DNA of 64,000 bases from DAHVFK01 sp963755395 (GTDB lineage Bacteria; Pseudomonadota; Gammaproteobacteria; Burkholderiales; SG8-39). The notes under the pieces were generated by a model. That model was not told the DNA's origin and made no database searches. It worked only from the letters and a program-made list of their open reading frames with translations. Made by a program: the position numbers and the translations under genes. Within the stretch, counting starts at the first letter, position 1, and each line of letters starts with the position of its first letter. The stretch spans positions 496,001-560,000 of the forward strand of contig CAVWJJ010000004.1 of assembly GCA_963755395.1 (NCBI GenBank). Reading direction: 5' to 3'. Below, piece after piece: positions 1 to 9,570 of the stretch.

Positions 1-350
1 AGCAGAGACTGCCGGTCGACGCGGTATCGCAGGTCGAGCAGCTCGCGGCTGGCCTTGATGCGCGACATGGCGTCGGCCCACTCGAGGCGCCGCTCCGGGC
101 CGATGACGTGCAGTTGCTGCAGTCTGCGATAGACCGCCAGCTTTTCATTCACCTCGCGCTCCTCGTCGGCGATGCGCATGAGCCGCTCGCGCGCCTCGGC
201 GTGGTGCGCTTTGGCGACCGTCAGCTCGCGCGTTGCGACCGCGAGCCGCGAATCGACGAACCCGATCAACGCCACGCCGGCTCCGATCATCACTGCGAAG
301 GCTATGGCGGGCAGCGCGAGTTTGCGTGCCTCTTGGGTGGTGACAATCAT
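1..350 (-). CDS. PilO/MshJ-like pilus assembly protein (partial, 3' end outside window)
   Basis: The reverse-strand frame opens with ATG at 350, overlapping the stop of the upstream gene by 4 nt (ATGA), and runs off the window edge after about 116 residues. The visible part has a short cytoplasmic start, one membrane segment (around residues 10-30, rich in A/I/V/G) and then a charged, probably coiled-coil stretch rich in R, E and A. That is the architecture of PilO, GspM and MshJ inner-membrane platform proteins. It is the last visible gene of the MSHA-like operon and directly follows an MshI/GspL-like gene, the usual place for such a protein. No family-specific motif is visible, so the name rests on architecture and position. 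Confidence 0.6.
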   Translation of the reverse strand, partial: MIVTTQEARKLALPAIAFAVMIGAGVALIGFVDSRLAVATRELTVAKAHHAEARERLMRIADEEREVNEKLAVYRRLQQLHVIGPERRLEWADAMSRIKASRELLDLRYRVDRQSL

Positions 351-1897
351 TTGAGGGGCCTCGACAATACGATGGTGAAGCGCGGCGCTTCGTTGCGCGC
401 TGTCGAACCGATGTCGCCGGTGAGGGTTCCCTGTGACGTGATGTCGAACGGCAGCTGCATGTTCGCCACCTGGTACGGCGAACCGTTGCTGAGCGCCTGC
501 GAGAATCGCTGCACTTCCGCCGTGATCGCGCGATAGTCCGAGCCCTGGGTGGTCGCCACGCGCCCACCTATCTCGAGCTCCTCGGTTTCGTTGCCCGCCA
601 GCAGTCCGGCTGGGGTGGTTGCGCCACCCCGTGTGGCACCCGCATCGCGGCCGTCCGGTTGCCCGACGCGCCAGATCAGGCTCTCGAGCTCGATCTGGGG
701 AAACTCGTCCAGCACCTTCGACAGGTGGACGAACGAGTGTGCCGGCCAGGCGGTCCGGTCCGCGATCTTGCGGAACTCGATCACCGTCGCCTTAAGGTTA
801 TCCGTGGTCGTCTGCGTCACCGGAAAGGTCGCGGTGATGCGGCGATAGCGATCCGTCGCGAGGTCCGCCTCGTGCTGCTCGCTCGCGGCCTGGCCGCGGG
901 TCGACATCACGTCGAGCCGCTGGACGCCTGCGTACAACGCGCAGGCGGCCAGGCCGGCAGCGCCGGCGAGGGCGATGCCGCGCTGCAGTTGCCACAGGAC
1001 GTAGCCGCGCCGGTCTTCGCTGCGCGCGAACTGTTCTTTCGGCGTCTGCTTCACCGTCAGGTGCAGGTAGAGGCGCTCGGCGAGCGCTTCCACTGGCGCC
1101 TGTCCGACCTTGGCGGCGCGCGCCGCCTCGTCCAGGTCGAAGGTGCGGTACACGAACTTGGTGTCCGACGCCAGCACGCGCTCGAAGGCCGCTTTCTGCC
1201 CCGCCGGCGCTACGACAATCACCTGCACCGGAGGGCCTTCGCGCGGCAGCGCTCGCAGCGTCGTCAGGTACTGGGCCAGGCGGATCGTCTCGGAGCGCAC
1301 GAACGCGGCCAGGTCCTCGGGCGCCATGTCGGCCGTCCGCTCCAGGCGCGCGAAGCGAAGCTTTCCGTCGTTAACGAAACATTGCCGCAGGCCAGCACGG
1401 TCCGCAGTAATAACGAAGCAGCGACCTCGGCGCGCGCCCAGGCGCGCGGCGAGCGCCGGTGCGGCCAGGGGTACCGAAAACACGCCGGCCAGCTTGGTCC
1501 CGGACTCCGCCAACGCGTCGAGCCAAGGCGTGAACTGCTGCGTGTTGGTGAACGAGGCGAGCAGCAGTCGCTCGTTGCGCCGCTCGCCGGAAACATAGCC
1601 GAGCGAGAGCGCCGTGGCGAGCCTGGTGTCGCGGTAGCGCTGCGCCAGGCGCCGGTCGATCACCGCCTGGCGGTCGCCGCCGCGCAGGTAGGGAATCTGG
1701 TCTTCGTGGAAATCCTCGCCTGCGAGATCGGCCACCAGGTAGAACAAGGCGCGCTTCTTGCCGTTCAGATATTCGCGAAAACTCGTTGCCCCAGCGTCAT
1801 CGGCAGTGAACCTGGCCTCCAGCTCGAGCGTGCGGCGCGACCGGTGGTACACGAAGTGTTCCGTCGCGGTGAAGTAGAGGAGGTATTTGGCTGACAC
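347..1897 (-). CDS. MshI/PilM-PilN-like (GspL-like) inner-membrane platform protein
   Basis: 516 aa. The N-terminal 300 residues look like the cytoplasmic actin-fold domain of PilM/GspL/MshI proteins. A single membrane helix follows near residues 312-332 (GIALAGAAGLAACALYAG), then about 180 periplasmic residues as in PilN or the GspL C-terminus. Such proteins link the assembly ATPase to the periplasmic part of type IV pilus and type II secretion machines. It lies 9 nt after mshG and overlaps the next gene by 4 nt, so it is clearly in the operon. The sequence is divergent and I cannot separate MshI from a GspL-like protein. A 411-codon open frame on the other strand here is only a GC-rich shadow. 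Confidence 0.7.
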   Translation of the reverse strand: MSAKYLLYFTATEHFVYHRSRRTLELEARFTADDAGATSFREYLNGKKRALFYLVADLAGEDFHEDQIPYLRGGDRQAVIDRRLAQRYRDTRLATALSLGYVSGERRNERLLLASFTNTQQFTPWLDALAESGTKLAGVFSVPLAAPALAARLGARRGRCFVITADRAGLRQCFVNDGKLRFARLERTADMAPEDLAAFVRSETIRLAQYLTTLRALPREGPPVQVIVVAPAGQKAAFERVLASDTKFVYRTFDLDEAARAAKVGQAPVEALAERLYLHLTVKQTPKEQFARSEDRRGYVLWQLQRGIALAGAAGLAACALYAGVQRLDVMSTRGQAASEQHEADLATDRYRRITATFPVTQTTTDNLKATVIEFRKIADRTAWPAHSFVHLSKVLDEFPQIELESLIWRVGQPDGRDAGATRGGATTPAGLLAGNETEELEIGGRVATTQGSDYRAITAEVQRFSQALSNGSPYQVANMQLPFDITSQGTLTGDIGSTARNEAPRFTIVLSRPLK

Positions 1898-1906
1898 GGG
1901 CCGGCG

Positions 1907-3112
1907 CTAGAACTTCATCTTGGAGATGGTGTCGTAGACCGGGCCGAGCACCGACAGCATCACCCAGCCCAGGATCGCGCCCAGCACCAGCGTCAGGGCG
2001 GGTTCGATCAGCGCCTGAACCTTGGCGATCCCTTCCCGCACCTCGCGGTTGTAGAAATAGCTTACGTTGAGCAGTGCGGTGTCGAGCGCGCCGGTGCTCT
2101 CGCCGATCCTCAGCATGCGTATCACCAGTGGCGGGAAGAGCGCCGCATCCTGGAACGCCGCGGTGAGGTTCTTGCCTTCGGCGATCTGCTGCCCAGCGGT
2201 GCGCAGCGCGTTTTCGAGCGGCTTATTGCCGACGATCTCCTCCGAGCTGCGGATGGCGTCGAGCACCGTGATGCCCGAGGCGTACATCAATGCGAAGCTG
2301 GAGGCAAAGCGGGACAGGATGATCTTGCGCAGAATCGGCCCGACCAGGGGCATCGTGATCTTGTAGTGGTCGATGGCGAACGCCACCGACGGGTAGGTGC
2401 GCGCAGCGAACTTCAGCCCGAACCAGATCACGAATGGCGCGGCAATCACGCCCCACCAGTAATTGACGAAGAAATTGGAGACCTGAATCAATATTCGCGT
2501 CTGGAGCGGGATTTCCTGCCCCATATTGCGGATGAAGCCGGTCATCTGCGGCACGAGGTAGATCATGAGGAACAGCGTGACTAGCAGCACGATCGAGCCG
2601 ACGAACGCCGGATACATGATCAGCTTCTTGGTCTGCGCCGCGAGCTCGTCCTCCCACTTGATTGACTCGGTCAGGCTCTTTAGCACCTCCGGCAGGCGCC
2701 CGGTCTGCTCGCCCGAGCGCACCAGGCTTACGAAGATCTGGCCAAACACCTCTGGATACTCCGCCATCGCCTGCGAAAGGCTGCGCCCGCCGCCGATCGA
2801 TTCGATCATCCCCGAAACCACCTCGCGAAAGCGCGGGTTCTCGAGGCTGTCGCGCAGGTCGACCAGCCCCTCCATCACCGGCACGCCGGCGGTGGCGAGC
2901 TGCTCGAGGTGGAAGCAGAAATTGATCAGATCCTGGCGCTTGATCTTGGCGCTGCCGATGAACCGGCTCTTCTGGCTCGAGGGGGCGCCGCTGATAAGGT
3001 CGAGGCCCATGCGGGCGAGCCGCTGCTCGAGATCGAACACGTTGACCGCTTCGGCACGGCCGAGCACGTTCTTGCCTCCGCCGTCGACCGCCTTGTACGT
3101 ATAGAGCGGCAT
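1907..3112 (-). CDS. mshG: MshG-like inner-membrane platform protein (GspF/PilC family)
   Basis: 401 aa, close to the usual 400-410 of the GspF/PilC family. The protein starts MPLYTYKAVDGGGKNVLG, typical of the family, and contains two repeated T2SSF domains (about residues 70-195 and 270-395). Each is followed by hydrophobic helices, for example near residue 170 (YPAFVGSIVLLVTLFLMIYL) and near the C-terminus (LVLGAILGWVMLSVLGPVYD). It forms the inner-membrane core on which the assembly ATPase acts. It lies 28 nt downstream of the mshE ATPase gene and 9 nt upstream of the mshI-like gene. The family assignment is firm; the MSHA sub-type is inferred from gene order. Confidence 0.85.
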   Translation of the reverse strand: MPLYTYKAVDGGGKNVLGRAEAVNVFDLEQRLARMGLDLISGAPSSQKSRFIGSAKIKRQDLINFCFHLEQLATAGVPVMEGLVDLRDSLENPRFREVVSGMIESIGGGRSLSQAMAEYPEVFGQIFVSLVRSGEQTGRLPEVLKSLTESIKWEDELAAQTKKLIMYPAFVGSIVLLVTLFLMIYLVPQMTGFIRNMGQEIPLQTRILIQVSNFFVNYWWGVIAAPFVIWFGLKFAARTYPSVAFAIDHYKITMPLVGPILRKIILSRFASSFALMYASGITVLDAIRSSEEIVGNKPLENALRTAGQQIAEGKNLTAAFQDAALFPPLVIRMLRIGESTGALDTALLNVSYFYNREVREGIAKVQALIEPALTLVLGAILGWVMLSVLGPVYDTISKMKF

Positions 3113-3140
3113 TAGAATCGGGGCCGGAATGCCCTCTTCC

Positions 3141-4850
3141 CTACGCCATGCGGTCGGTGATGTCGACCACCCGCATCAGCTCGTCGACGCTGGTGAGCCC
3201 GGCCCGGACCTGGCGCATGCCGTCCTCGGCCAGGGTCTTGAAATCCTTGCCTCGGGCGGCGTTGAGGATTTCCCGCGCGGTGGCACGCCGCGCGATCAGC
3301 TCGTCGATGGCGCTGTCGATCTTAAGGATTTCCATGATCGCAACGCGTCCCCGGTACCCTTGGTAGTCGCACTGCTCGCAGCCCACGGCGCGGTACAGCG
3401 TCGCCGCCTCGGTCGGCGTCAGCCCGAGCAGGCGACGCTCCTTGACGTCGGGGTCGTAGGACTGGCGGCAGGTACGACAAAGCTTCCGCACCAGGCGTTG
3501 GGCGATCACTCCGATGATGTTGCCCGCCATTACGTCGGGCACTATGCCGATGTCCAGCAGGCGCGGGATCGCGCCGACCGCCGAGTTGGTATGCAGAGTC
3601 GAGTAGACCTGGTGGCCCGTCATCGCGGCGCGAAACGCCATCTCGGCCGTGTCGCGGTCGCGGACTTCGCCCACCAGGATCTTGTCGGGATCCTGCCGCA
3701 TCATCGCGCGGATGCCGTTGGCGAAGTCCAGCTTCGCCGCCTCGGACACCGAGGTCTGGCGGATCAGCGTCATCGGGTATTCAACCGGGTCCTCAAGGGT
3801 CATGATGTTGACCGCATCGGAGTTGATGTGGTTCAGCACCGAATAGAGCGTGGTCGTCTTGCCGCTGCCGGTCGGCCCGGTGACCAGGATGATGCCCTCC
3901 GGCCGCGCGATCATGCGCTTGAGCATGTCGAGCTGCGCTTCCTCCAGCCCGAGCTTGTCGAGCGGCACGATGCCCTTCTGGCGATCCAGGATGCGCAGCA
4001 CCAGATTCTCACCGTGCGTGGTCGGCAGGCTCGAGACGCGAAAGTCGATCGTGCGGCCGGACATGGTCGCCGAAATGCGGCCGTCCTGCGGCGCGCGGGT
4101 CTCGGCGATGTTCATCTTCGACATGACCTTGAGCCGCACCGCCATCGCCGGCCAGTAGGTCTTGTGCAGCGAGCGGACCTGGCGAAGCACGCCGTCGATG
4201 CGGTAGCGGATGCGCAGGAAGCTCTGTTCGGGCTCGAAGTGGATGTCGGAGGCGGCGCGCTCGACCGCGTCGGCCAGCAGCGCCGAGATCAGCCGCACGA
4301 CCGGCTGGCTGTACTCGTCGTCGTCGGCTAGCGTGGTGTAGTCGACCTCGCCGGTCTCGATCTCGCGCAGAATGCCGTCGATCGAGAACTCGTGGCCATA
4401 GTAGTGCTCGATCGCGCGCTCGATCTCGGAGTCGCCCGCCAGCCGCAACTCGATTTCCAGGTTACCCTTGAGGTGGGCTCGCAGCTGGTCGATCGCGACG
4501 ATGTTGTTGGTGTCCGAAAGTGCGACGATGAATTTCTTGGCCTGACGGTCGAGCGCGATCGGGAACATGCGGTAGCGCCGCGCCAGCTCGCGCGGCAGCA
4601 TCGTGAGCGCACCAGGGTCGACGATGATTCGCGTCAGATCGACCGACTGCAGCCCAAGCTTCTCGGACAGCGCATCGCGCAGGGTGGCTTCGGAAACGAA
4701 GCCTAGCTGCACCAGCAGGCGCCCCACCGGCAGGTGCGACTTCATCTGCTCGAGCAGCGCGATCCTGAGCTGATCCTCGGTGAGGATCCCCTGATCGATC
4801 AGGATCTGGCCGATGTGGCGCTTGGCCTGGGGATTCGTGGGCGAATTCAT
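3141..4850 (-). CDS. mshE: MshE-type assembly ATPase (GspE/PilB family) with c-di-GMP-binding N-terminus
   Basis: 569 aa. Residues about 10-75 hold two tandem MshEN-like motifs (RHIGQILIDQG and PVGRLLVQLG, each followed by L..AL), the pattern known to bind cyclic di-GMP in MshE. The secretion ATPase core follows: Walker A GPTGSGKTTT at about 325-334, the Asp box and Walker B (LVGEVRDRDTAEMA), His box (STLHTNSA), and a tetracysteine zinc site (CRTC ... CEQC) near residue 460. It should power pilin extrusion, gated by c-di-GMP. A 49-nt gap separates it from the TPR gene upstream. The predicted c-di-GMP control fits with an HD-GYP protein elsewhere in the window (42.0 kb), but no direct link is shown. 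Confidence 0.9.
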   Translation of the reverse strand: MNSPTNPQAKRHIGQILIDQGILTEDQLRIALLEQMKSHLPVGRLLVQLGFVSEATLRDALSEKLGLQSVDLTRIIVDPGALTMLPRELARRYRMFPIALDRQAKKFIVALSDTNNIVAIDQLRAHLKGNLEIELRLAGDSEIERAIEHYYGHEFSIDGILREIETGEVDYTTLADDDEYSQPVVRLISALLADAVERAASDIHFEPEQSFLRIRYRIDGVLRQVRSLHKTYWPAMAVRLKVMSKMNIAETRAPQDGRISATMSGRTIDFRVSSLPTTHGENLVLRILDRQKGIVPLDKLGLEEAQLDMLKRMIARPEGIILVTGPTGSGKTTTLYSVLNHINSDAVNIMTLEDPVEYPMTLIRQTSVSEAAKLDFANGIRAMMRQDPDKILVGEVRDRDTAEMAFRAAMTGHQVYSTLHTNSAVGAIPRLLDIGIVPDVMAGNIIGVIAQRLVRKLCRTCRQSYDPDVKERRLLGLTPTEAATLYRAVGCEQCDYQGYRGRVAIMEILKIDSAIDELIARRATAREILNAARGKDFKTLAEDGMRQVRAGLTSVDELMRVVDITDRMA

Positions 4851-4899
4851 CCAAGCTCAATGATACCCGGGCGCCGTCTCCCGGTGGCGCAAGATTCTG

Positions 4900-6237
4900 T
4901 TATCTGCCAAGCGCCTGCGCGCGCTTTTGCGCCGCAGTCTGGTCGAAGCTCGCGCTGCGCTTGGCCGCCAGCGCGAGTGCCCGGCGGTAGTATTCGAGCG
5001 CGAGCTTAGGCTGGCGCAGATGGTCGAGGCTTACCGCGACGTTGTAGGCGAAGTCCGGGTTGTCCGGATCGGCCGCATAGGCCTTGAAGTAGGACTGCTG
5101 CGCCTCGGCCCAGCGGCCTTGGCGCGCATACTCGTTGCCGAGCGTGAAATACAGCACGTTTGCGCCCGGGTCTTCCGCGAGTAGGTTCTTGACCCGGCTT
5201 TCGGCCGCCACCGGGTCCGTCAGATCGCTGCGCAGCGCGAGCAGGCCGGCTTGGGCGTGCGGGTCGCGCGGATCCGCCTGCAGCAGGCGCATGTAGAGTC
5301 TGTCCGCCGCATCGAAGCGTCCGCTGCGCATCTCGACCGCCGCCATGCCGAGCAGCGCGTCGCGATCGCTCGGGTCGTCGCCAAGCGCCTGTCGATAGGC
5401 CTCGCGCGCGGCTGGAAGGTCACCCGCCTGAAAGGCGGCATAGCCCGCCGCCACGTGCGGGTCGATCTGCGCTGCCGGGTGCTTCACCGCCACTTGGTTG
5501 TCGCGCCGCAGCAGTTCGGTTCCCGCGGGCCGAACAGGCGGTTCGCTTGCGCGCGGCGCCCTTGCGGCCGCGCGCGAAGCGCTCGCCGGCTTGGCGCCCG
5601 TTGAGGGTGTGGTACCGGGTGCTGGCGCGCTCGCGGGGCCCGCAGGCAGTCCCGGAACCTCCGCCTGCTCGGGCGCGGCGGCCGCCGTCGCGGCGTTCGG
5701 CGCGGGCCGTGGGGCGGCGGCGGCGATCACTTGCTCGCCCGAGGGCGGCGGATTGGTGTTCACCAGGGCGGGTGGCGGCCGCAGCTGGTACCAGAAATAC
5801 CCTGCGGTGCAGAGCGCGAGCACGCCCAGCACGCCGACCGTGATGTAGAACGGCAGGCGCGGATTCGGTTCCTTGAACTTGGCCTCGAACACCTTCTTGG
5901 CCGCGGCGCGCTCGGCGGATTGAGCGCCGCTTGCTTCGACCCGACCGGCCGGCTGCGGCGGCCGGCGCGGCGGCGGGGGCGCCGCGGGCTCGAGCGTGAG
6001 CGGGGCCCTTTCAGTTTCCTGCTGCTTGGCGGTCTCGCTGTAGTCGCTCTCGATCTGCATCGACTGCGAAATGTTGGGCAGCTGATCGCGCGTGCGCACA
6101 GGCGCCGCCTGCGGCGCGTCGTCGGCGATCCTGAGCTCGCCTTCGGGCGGCGATGCGCCCGTTTCGCCCGCGGCCTGTCGCTGCGCCTCCTGCTTGGCTC
6201 TTTCTGCTTTCTTGAGCGCGTCGAGGAGCAGGCTCAT
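4900..6237 (-). CDS. TPR-repeat pilus biogenesis protein (MshN-like)
   Basis: 445 aa. It opens MSLLLDALKKAERAKQEA, the motif seen at the start of MshN/GspB-like proteins. One membrane helix lies near residue 133-150 (FYITVGVLGVLALCTAGYFWY). A long low-complexity Pro/Ala-rich linker follows (about 150-260), then tetratricopeptide repeats to the C-terminus (for example AAGYAAFQAGDLPAAREAYRQ-like units from about 265). Such proteins help place or stabilise the secretin in the outer membrane. It begins 1 nt after the mshL stop codon. The TPR call is secure; the MshN name follows from the start motif and from its place between mshL and mshE. Confidence 0.8.
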   Translation of the reverse strand: MSLLLDALKKAERAKQEAQRQAAGETGASPPEGELRIADDAPQAAPVRTRDQLPNISQSMQIESDYSETAKQQETERAPLTLEPAAPPPPRRPPQPAGRVEASGAQSAERAAAKKVFEAKFKEPNPRLPFYITVGVLGVLALCTAGYFWYQLRPPPALVNTNPPPSGEQVIAAAAPRPAPNAATAAAAPEQAEVPGLPAGPASAPAPGTTPSTGAKPASASRAAARAPRASEPPVRPAGTELLRRDNQVAVKHPAAQIDPHVAAGYAAFQAGDLPAAREAYRQALGDDPSDRDALLGMAAVEMRSGRFDAADRLYMRLLQADPRDPHAQAGLLALRSDLTDPVAAESRVKNLLAEDPGANVLYFTLGNEYARQGRWAEAQQSYFKAYAADPDNPDFAYNVAVSLDHLRQPKLALEYYRRALALAAKRSASFDQTAAQKRAQALGR

Positions 6238-6238
6238 G

Positions 6239-7972
6239 TCAGTCGAGTGCTGCGGGCTTGGCCGGGTTCGGCTTGCTGAGGTAGTCCTCGCCTGGGAGCA
6301 GGCTACGGAATTCGCGGAAATCTCCGTTCACGCTCGGATCGTTCAGCACTGTCGCGCGCAAAAAGATTACGAGTTCGGTCTTCAGGTTCAGGTCGTTACG
6401 CTGCTCGAACAGTGAACCGATGCCCGGGATCCCATTCAGGCCCGGCACCGAATCCTGTGTCTTGCTCGCGGAGTCCTGCATCAAGCCGCCGAGCACCGCG
6501 ATCTGGCCGGTCTGCACGCGCAGCACGGACTCCATTTCGCGCGTCTGGATGACTGGGATCAAGCTCGACACGCCGGCAGCAGCGAGAGCGGGATTCGGGT
6601 CGCTGACGTCGCCGATCTTGCGCCGGATCGTCGGCCGAACGTCAAGCAGCACCGCGCCCGAATCGCTGATCTGCGGAATGACGCTGATGATCAACCCGAC
6701 CGGCGAGACGTTCGGCGTGGTGGTGAACGTGGCGGGCGCCTGGACCGTTCCGCTGCCTGATACGGAAATAGAGGTCGTGCCCGGCTGCAGAGTGAAATAC
6801 ACCAGATCATCAGTCACGCGCATCACTGCGGCCTGGTTGTTTAGCACGCTGATCTTCGGGCTCGACAGCACGCGTACACTGCCGAACGATTCCAGCAGCT
6901 TCACCGCCGAGGTGAAGTTGTAGTTGCCGAGCGCGTAGCCGACGACGAACGCATTGGTATTAATGGCGGCTGGCGTGTTGGCCGACGACTGCTGGAACTG
7001 GAACCCGGACGAACCGGTGCGCAGTTTTGACCAGTCGATGCCGCGCTGGTACTGGTTGTTGAGCTGGACCTCCGCGACCGTGGCCTCGATCAGCACTTGG
7101 CGATTTGCGTTGGCGAGGACCTGGTCGAGAAACTCCTGGATCCTGGCGTGCTGGCGCGAGGTGGCGCGGATACTGAGCACGCCAGCCTCAGGATTGGCGA
7201 TTACCGACGCCTTCTCGATGAAGGTAACCGGGGCGGCAGTCGTTCTCTGGGACGCTGCCTGAGATGCGCCAACGGGTTGCTGCTGCGTGCCCGGCTGTGT
7301 GGTCGCCGCCTGGTTGCCCGCAGCCGGCACGGTGGTCGGAATTACCTTGTCGGTTTCGCGCAGGATGTCCTTGATGTTGGCGATCAGCGTTTCCCAGAAT
7401 TTGTTGTTGGAGGTCATCTCCAGCGACGACGACGAGTTGGTCTGTCCGCTGCCGCCAGTCGCTGCGGCGCCCGAGCTGCCGGCGAGCTGACTCGACACCG
7501 CCACTTTCATGGTCGCGTTGCGGTCGAGGTTCACATAGTCGACTCGATAGACGCGCAGGTAGGGTGTATCGCGCATGACCACCAGGTCTGTGCCGCGCAG
7601 CTCGTAGCGCATGTCGATCTGGCGCCCGATGCGGGTGAGCAGCTGGGGCAGGGTCTGGTCGATGGCGTTCAGCGTCACCTTGCCGGTGATGCCGGGCTCG
7701 ATGTCGACGTTGACCTTGGCGTCGCGCGCGAGCGCGAACAGCAGGTCGTGCACATCGACGTTGTTGACCACCACGCTGTAGGTTTCCGGGCGCGTGGTGG
7801 GCTCCGGTTTTGGCAGCACCGGAACGACCTGAACCAGGGGCGGGATCTGGCCTTCGGCGCTCGGCGCGTCGGCGGCGTTGATGTGGGTCGCTGCGGGTTT
7901 GAGCGGAATCTGTCCGCAGCCGGCAAGCAGCACGGCGATGATTGCGGAGGCAGCAGTGTTTCTTCGGTTCAT
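6239..7972 (-). CDS. mshL: MshL-like outer-membrane secretin (lipoprotein)
   Basis: 577 aa. The N-terminus is a lipoprotein signal with lipobox LLAGC around residue 15-19. An STN/N0-like domain follows (VVVNNVDVHDLLFALARDAK, about 68-87), then a Gly/Ser/Thr-rich insert, and the secretin beta-barrel domain at the C-terminus with the conserved VPGLNGIPGIGSLF motif and a VLGGLMQDS segment. It should form the multimeric outer-membrane channel for the pilus. The gene lies between the ExeA-like ATPase and the TPR protein, with 95 nt of non-coding DNA on its 5' side. Length and motifs match MshL/PilQ-family secretins. Confidence 0.9.
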   Translation of the reverse strand: MNRRNTAASAIIAVLLAGCGQIPLKPAATHINAADAPSAEGQIPPLVQVVPVLPKPEPTTRPETYSVVVNNVDVHDLLFALARDAKVNVDIEPGITGKVTLNAIDQTLPQLLTRIGRQIDMRYELRGTDLVVMRDTPYLRVYRVDYVNLDRNATMKVAVSSQLAGSSGAAATGGSGQTNSSSSLEMTSNNKFWETLIANIKDILRETDKVIPTTVPAAGNQAATTQPGTQQQPVGASQAASQRTTAAPVTFIEKASVIANPEAGVLSIRATSRQHARIQEFLDQVLANANRQVLIEATVAEVQLNNQYQRGIDWSKLRTGSSGFQFQQSSANTPAAINTNAFVVGYALGNYNFTSAVKLLESFGSVRVLSSPKISVLNNQAAVMRVTDDLVYFTLQPGTTSISVSGSGTVQAPATFTTTPNVSPVGLIISVIPQISDSGAVLLDVRPTIRRKIGDVSDPNPALAAAGVSSLIPVIQTREMESVLRVQTGQIAVLGGLMQDSASKTQDSVPGLNGIPGIGSLFEQRNDLNLKTELVIFLRATVLNDPSVNGDFREFRSLLPGEDYLSKPNPAKPAALD

Positions 7973-8067
7973 GGCGCCCGTCCCTGCGCATGGAGCATAG
8001 CACGATCCCTTCTTTAGGAAACCCCGCTAAGCGACTGTCGCGCGGCGTGTTTCCAGTCTTTGACAAC

Positions 8068-9555
8068 TCACATCGGACGGCGCAGGTCGGCGAAGCTTCG
8101 CGGCGTGGTGCGGAACTCCTTCTGATACTTCGGCGGCAGCCTGCGCGCGGCCTCCAGCGCCGCGGCGCGGTCCGGGAATTCGCCGTAAACCACGCGCAGG
8201 CGGTAGCCGCGCCCGCTTGCGAGCGGGATCACGTATAGGTCTGGCAGCAGCGCCAGTTCGCGCGCGCGCGCCAGGAACCGCTCCATGCGTACCGGGTCGG
8301 TGTTGTCGGTGATGAAGAGTTCGACGCTGTAGCGCTCGTTCGGCTCGCGCTCGAGCAGTATGCGCGCGGCGGCGATGCGCTCGCCCAGCAGGCGCTGGCC
8401 GCGGCCGTCGTAGCGCTCGATGCGCTGCACCTGCACGCGGTTGAGCAGCGGTGCCGGCGCGGCCGCGGCAGGCGCGGCAGCTTGCGCGGCCGGCGGCTGC
8501 TCCGCGACCGGTTTTGCGGGGTCGGCAGGCCCACGCGGTGCGACCGGGGCAGACGCCGGCTTGGCGGGCGTGGCCGGCACCGCCTGCGCGCGCGGCGAGG
8601 GAGCCGGGGTCGCGGACGGCTTGGCGGCGGCCGTGGCGGGCGGCGCGGCAGGCGGCGCAGGCGGCGCCCAGTGAAGCGCGAGGCCGATCAGGATTCCCGC
8701 CACCAGCGCCGCGCCCAAGTAGAGCGCGGGGCGCTTCGCGCGCCGCAAGGGCGAAAACTCCGAATCGGCGATCGCCGCCCGCGCATGGCGCGCGGTGATG
8801 GCATGCGTGTCCGCGCTGAAGGCGGAAAGCAGCGACTTGTCGGCCAGGATGTTGATGCGTCGCGTCAAGCCGTCCGAGGCGCGCGCGATAAGCCCCACCG
8901 CCTTGGGCGTGAACACGTCCGGGCCGCGGTAGCCCGCGGCGCGCATGCGAAACGACAGATAGCGCGCGACCTCGGCTTCGGACAGCGGGCGCATGCGGAA
9001 GCTGTGCGTGATGCGGTCCTTGAGCTGGCGCAGCGACGGTCTGGCGAGCGCTTCGTCGAGCTCGGGCTGGCCGAAGAGCACGATCTGAAGCAGCTTGTGG
9101 CGGCTGGTTTCGAGGTTCGACAGCAGGCGTACCTGCTCCAGCGTTTCCTCGGGCATTGCATGCGCTTCGTCGATCAGAACGACGACGCGGCGCCCTTCGC
9201 CGTAGAGCCGGATCAGGTGCTCCTGCAGTTCACGCAACGCCACGCTCATGCGGCCCTGGGAAAACTCGAGGCGCAACTCGTCGGCAATCGCGTACAGGAT
9301 CTCATCGCGTCCGAGCGAGGGTGTGGTGAGGTAGATGGTCTCGACCTGCGCCGGCAGGCGTTCCATCAGCACGCGGCAGAGCATCGTCTTGCCGCTGCCG
9401 ACCTCGCCGCTTACCTTGACAATGCCCTCGTCGTTCAGGATCGCGTAGATCAGCGCCTCGAGCGTCGCGCCGCGGTCGGCGCCGTCGAAAAAGAAGTCGG
9501 TGTGCGGTGTGATGCGAAACGGCGGCTCGCTCAGTCCGAAGTGCTCTAGGTACAT
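8068..9555 (-). CDS. mshM: MshM/ExeA-like AAA ATPase with C-terminal SPOR-like domain
   Basis: 495 aa. It begins MYLEHFGLSEPPFRITP, the hallmark of ExeA/MshM/DamX-type AAA ATPases. Walker A is GEVGSGKTM (about residue 46-54) and Walker B is VVVLIDEAHAM. One membrane helix is near residue 278-296 (LYLGAALVAGILIGLALHW). A Pro/Ala-rich linker of roughly 80 residues follows, then a C-terminal segment (about 400-490, ending near KYQKEF) that resembles a peptidoglycan-binding SPOR domain. The role is probably to help insert the secretin through the cell wall. It is the first gene of the msh-like operon, 15 nt after the response-regulator gene. ATPase call secure; SPOR call moderate. Confidence 0.85.
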   Translation of the reverse strand: MYLEHFGLSEPPFRITPHTDFFFDGADRGATLEALIYAILNDEGIVKVSGEVGSGKTMLCRVLMERLPAQVETIYLTTPSLGRDEILYAIADELRLEFSQGRMSVALRELQEHLIRLYGEGRRVVVLIDEAHAMPEETLEQVRLLSNLETSRHKLLQIVLFGQPELDEALARPSLRQLKDRITHSFRMRPLSEAEVARYLSFRMRAAGYRGPDVFTPKAVGLIARASDGLTRRINILADKSLLSAFSADTHAITARHARAAIADSEFSPLRRAKRPALYLGAALVAGILIGLALHWAPPAPPAAPPATAAAKPSATPAPSPRAQAVPATPAKPASAPVAPRGPADPAKPVAEQPPAAQAAAPAAAAPAPLLNRVQVQRIERYDGRGQRLLGERIAAARILLEREPNERYSVELFITDNTDPVRMERFLARARELALLPDLYVIPLASGRGYRLRVVYGEFPDRAAALEAARRLPPKYQKEFRTTPRSFADLRRPM

Positions 9556-9570
9556 GCGCCTCGGGCCCCG

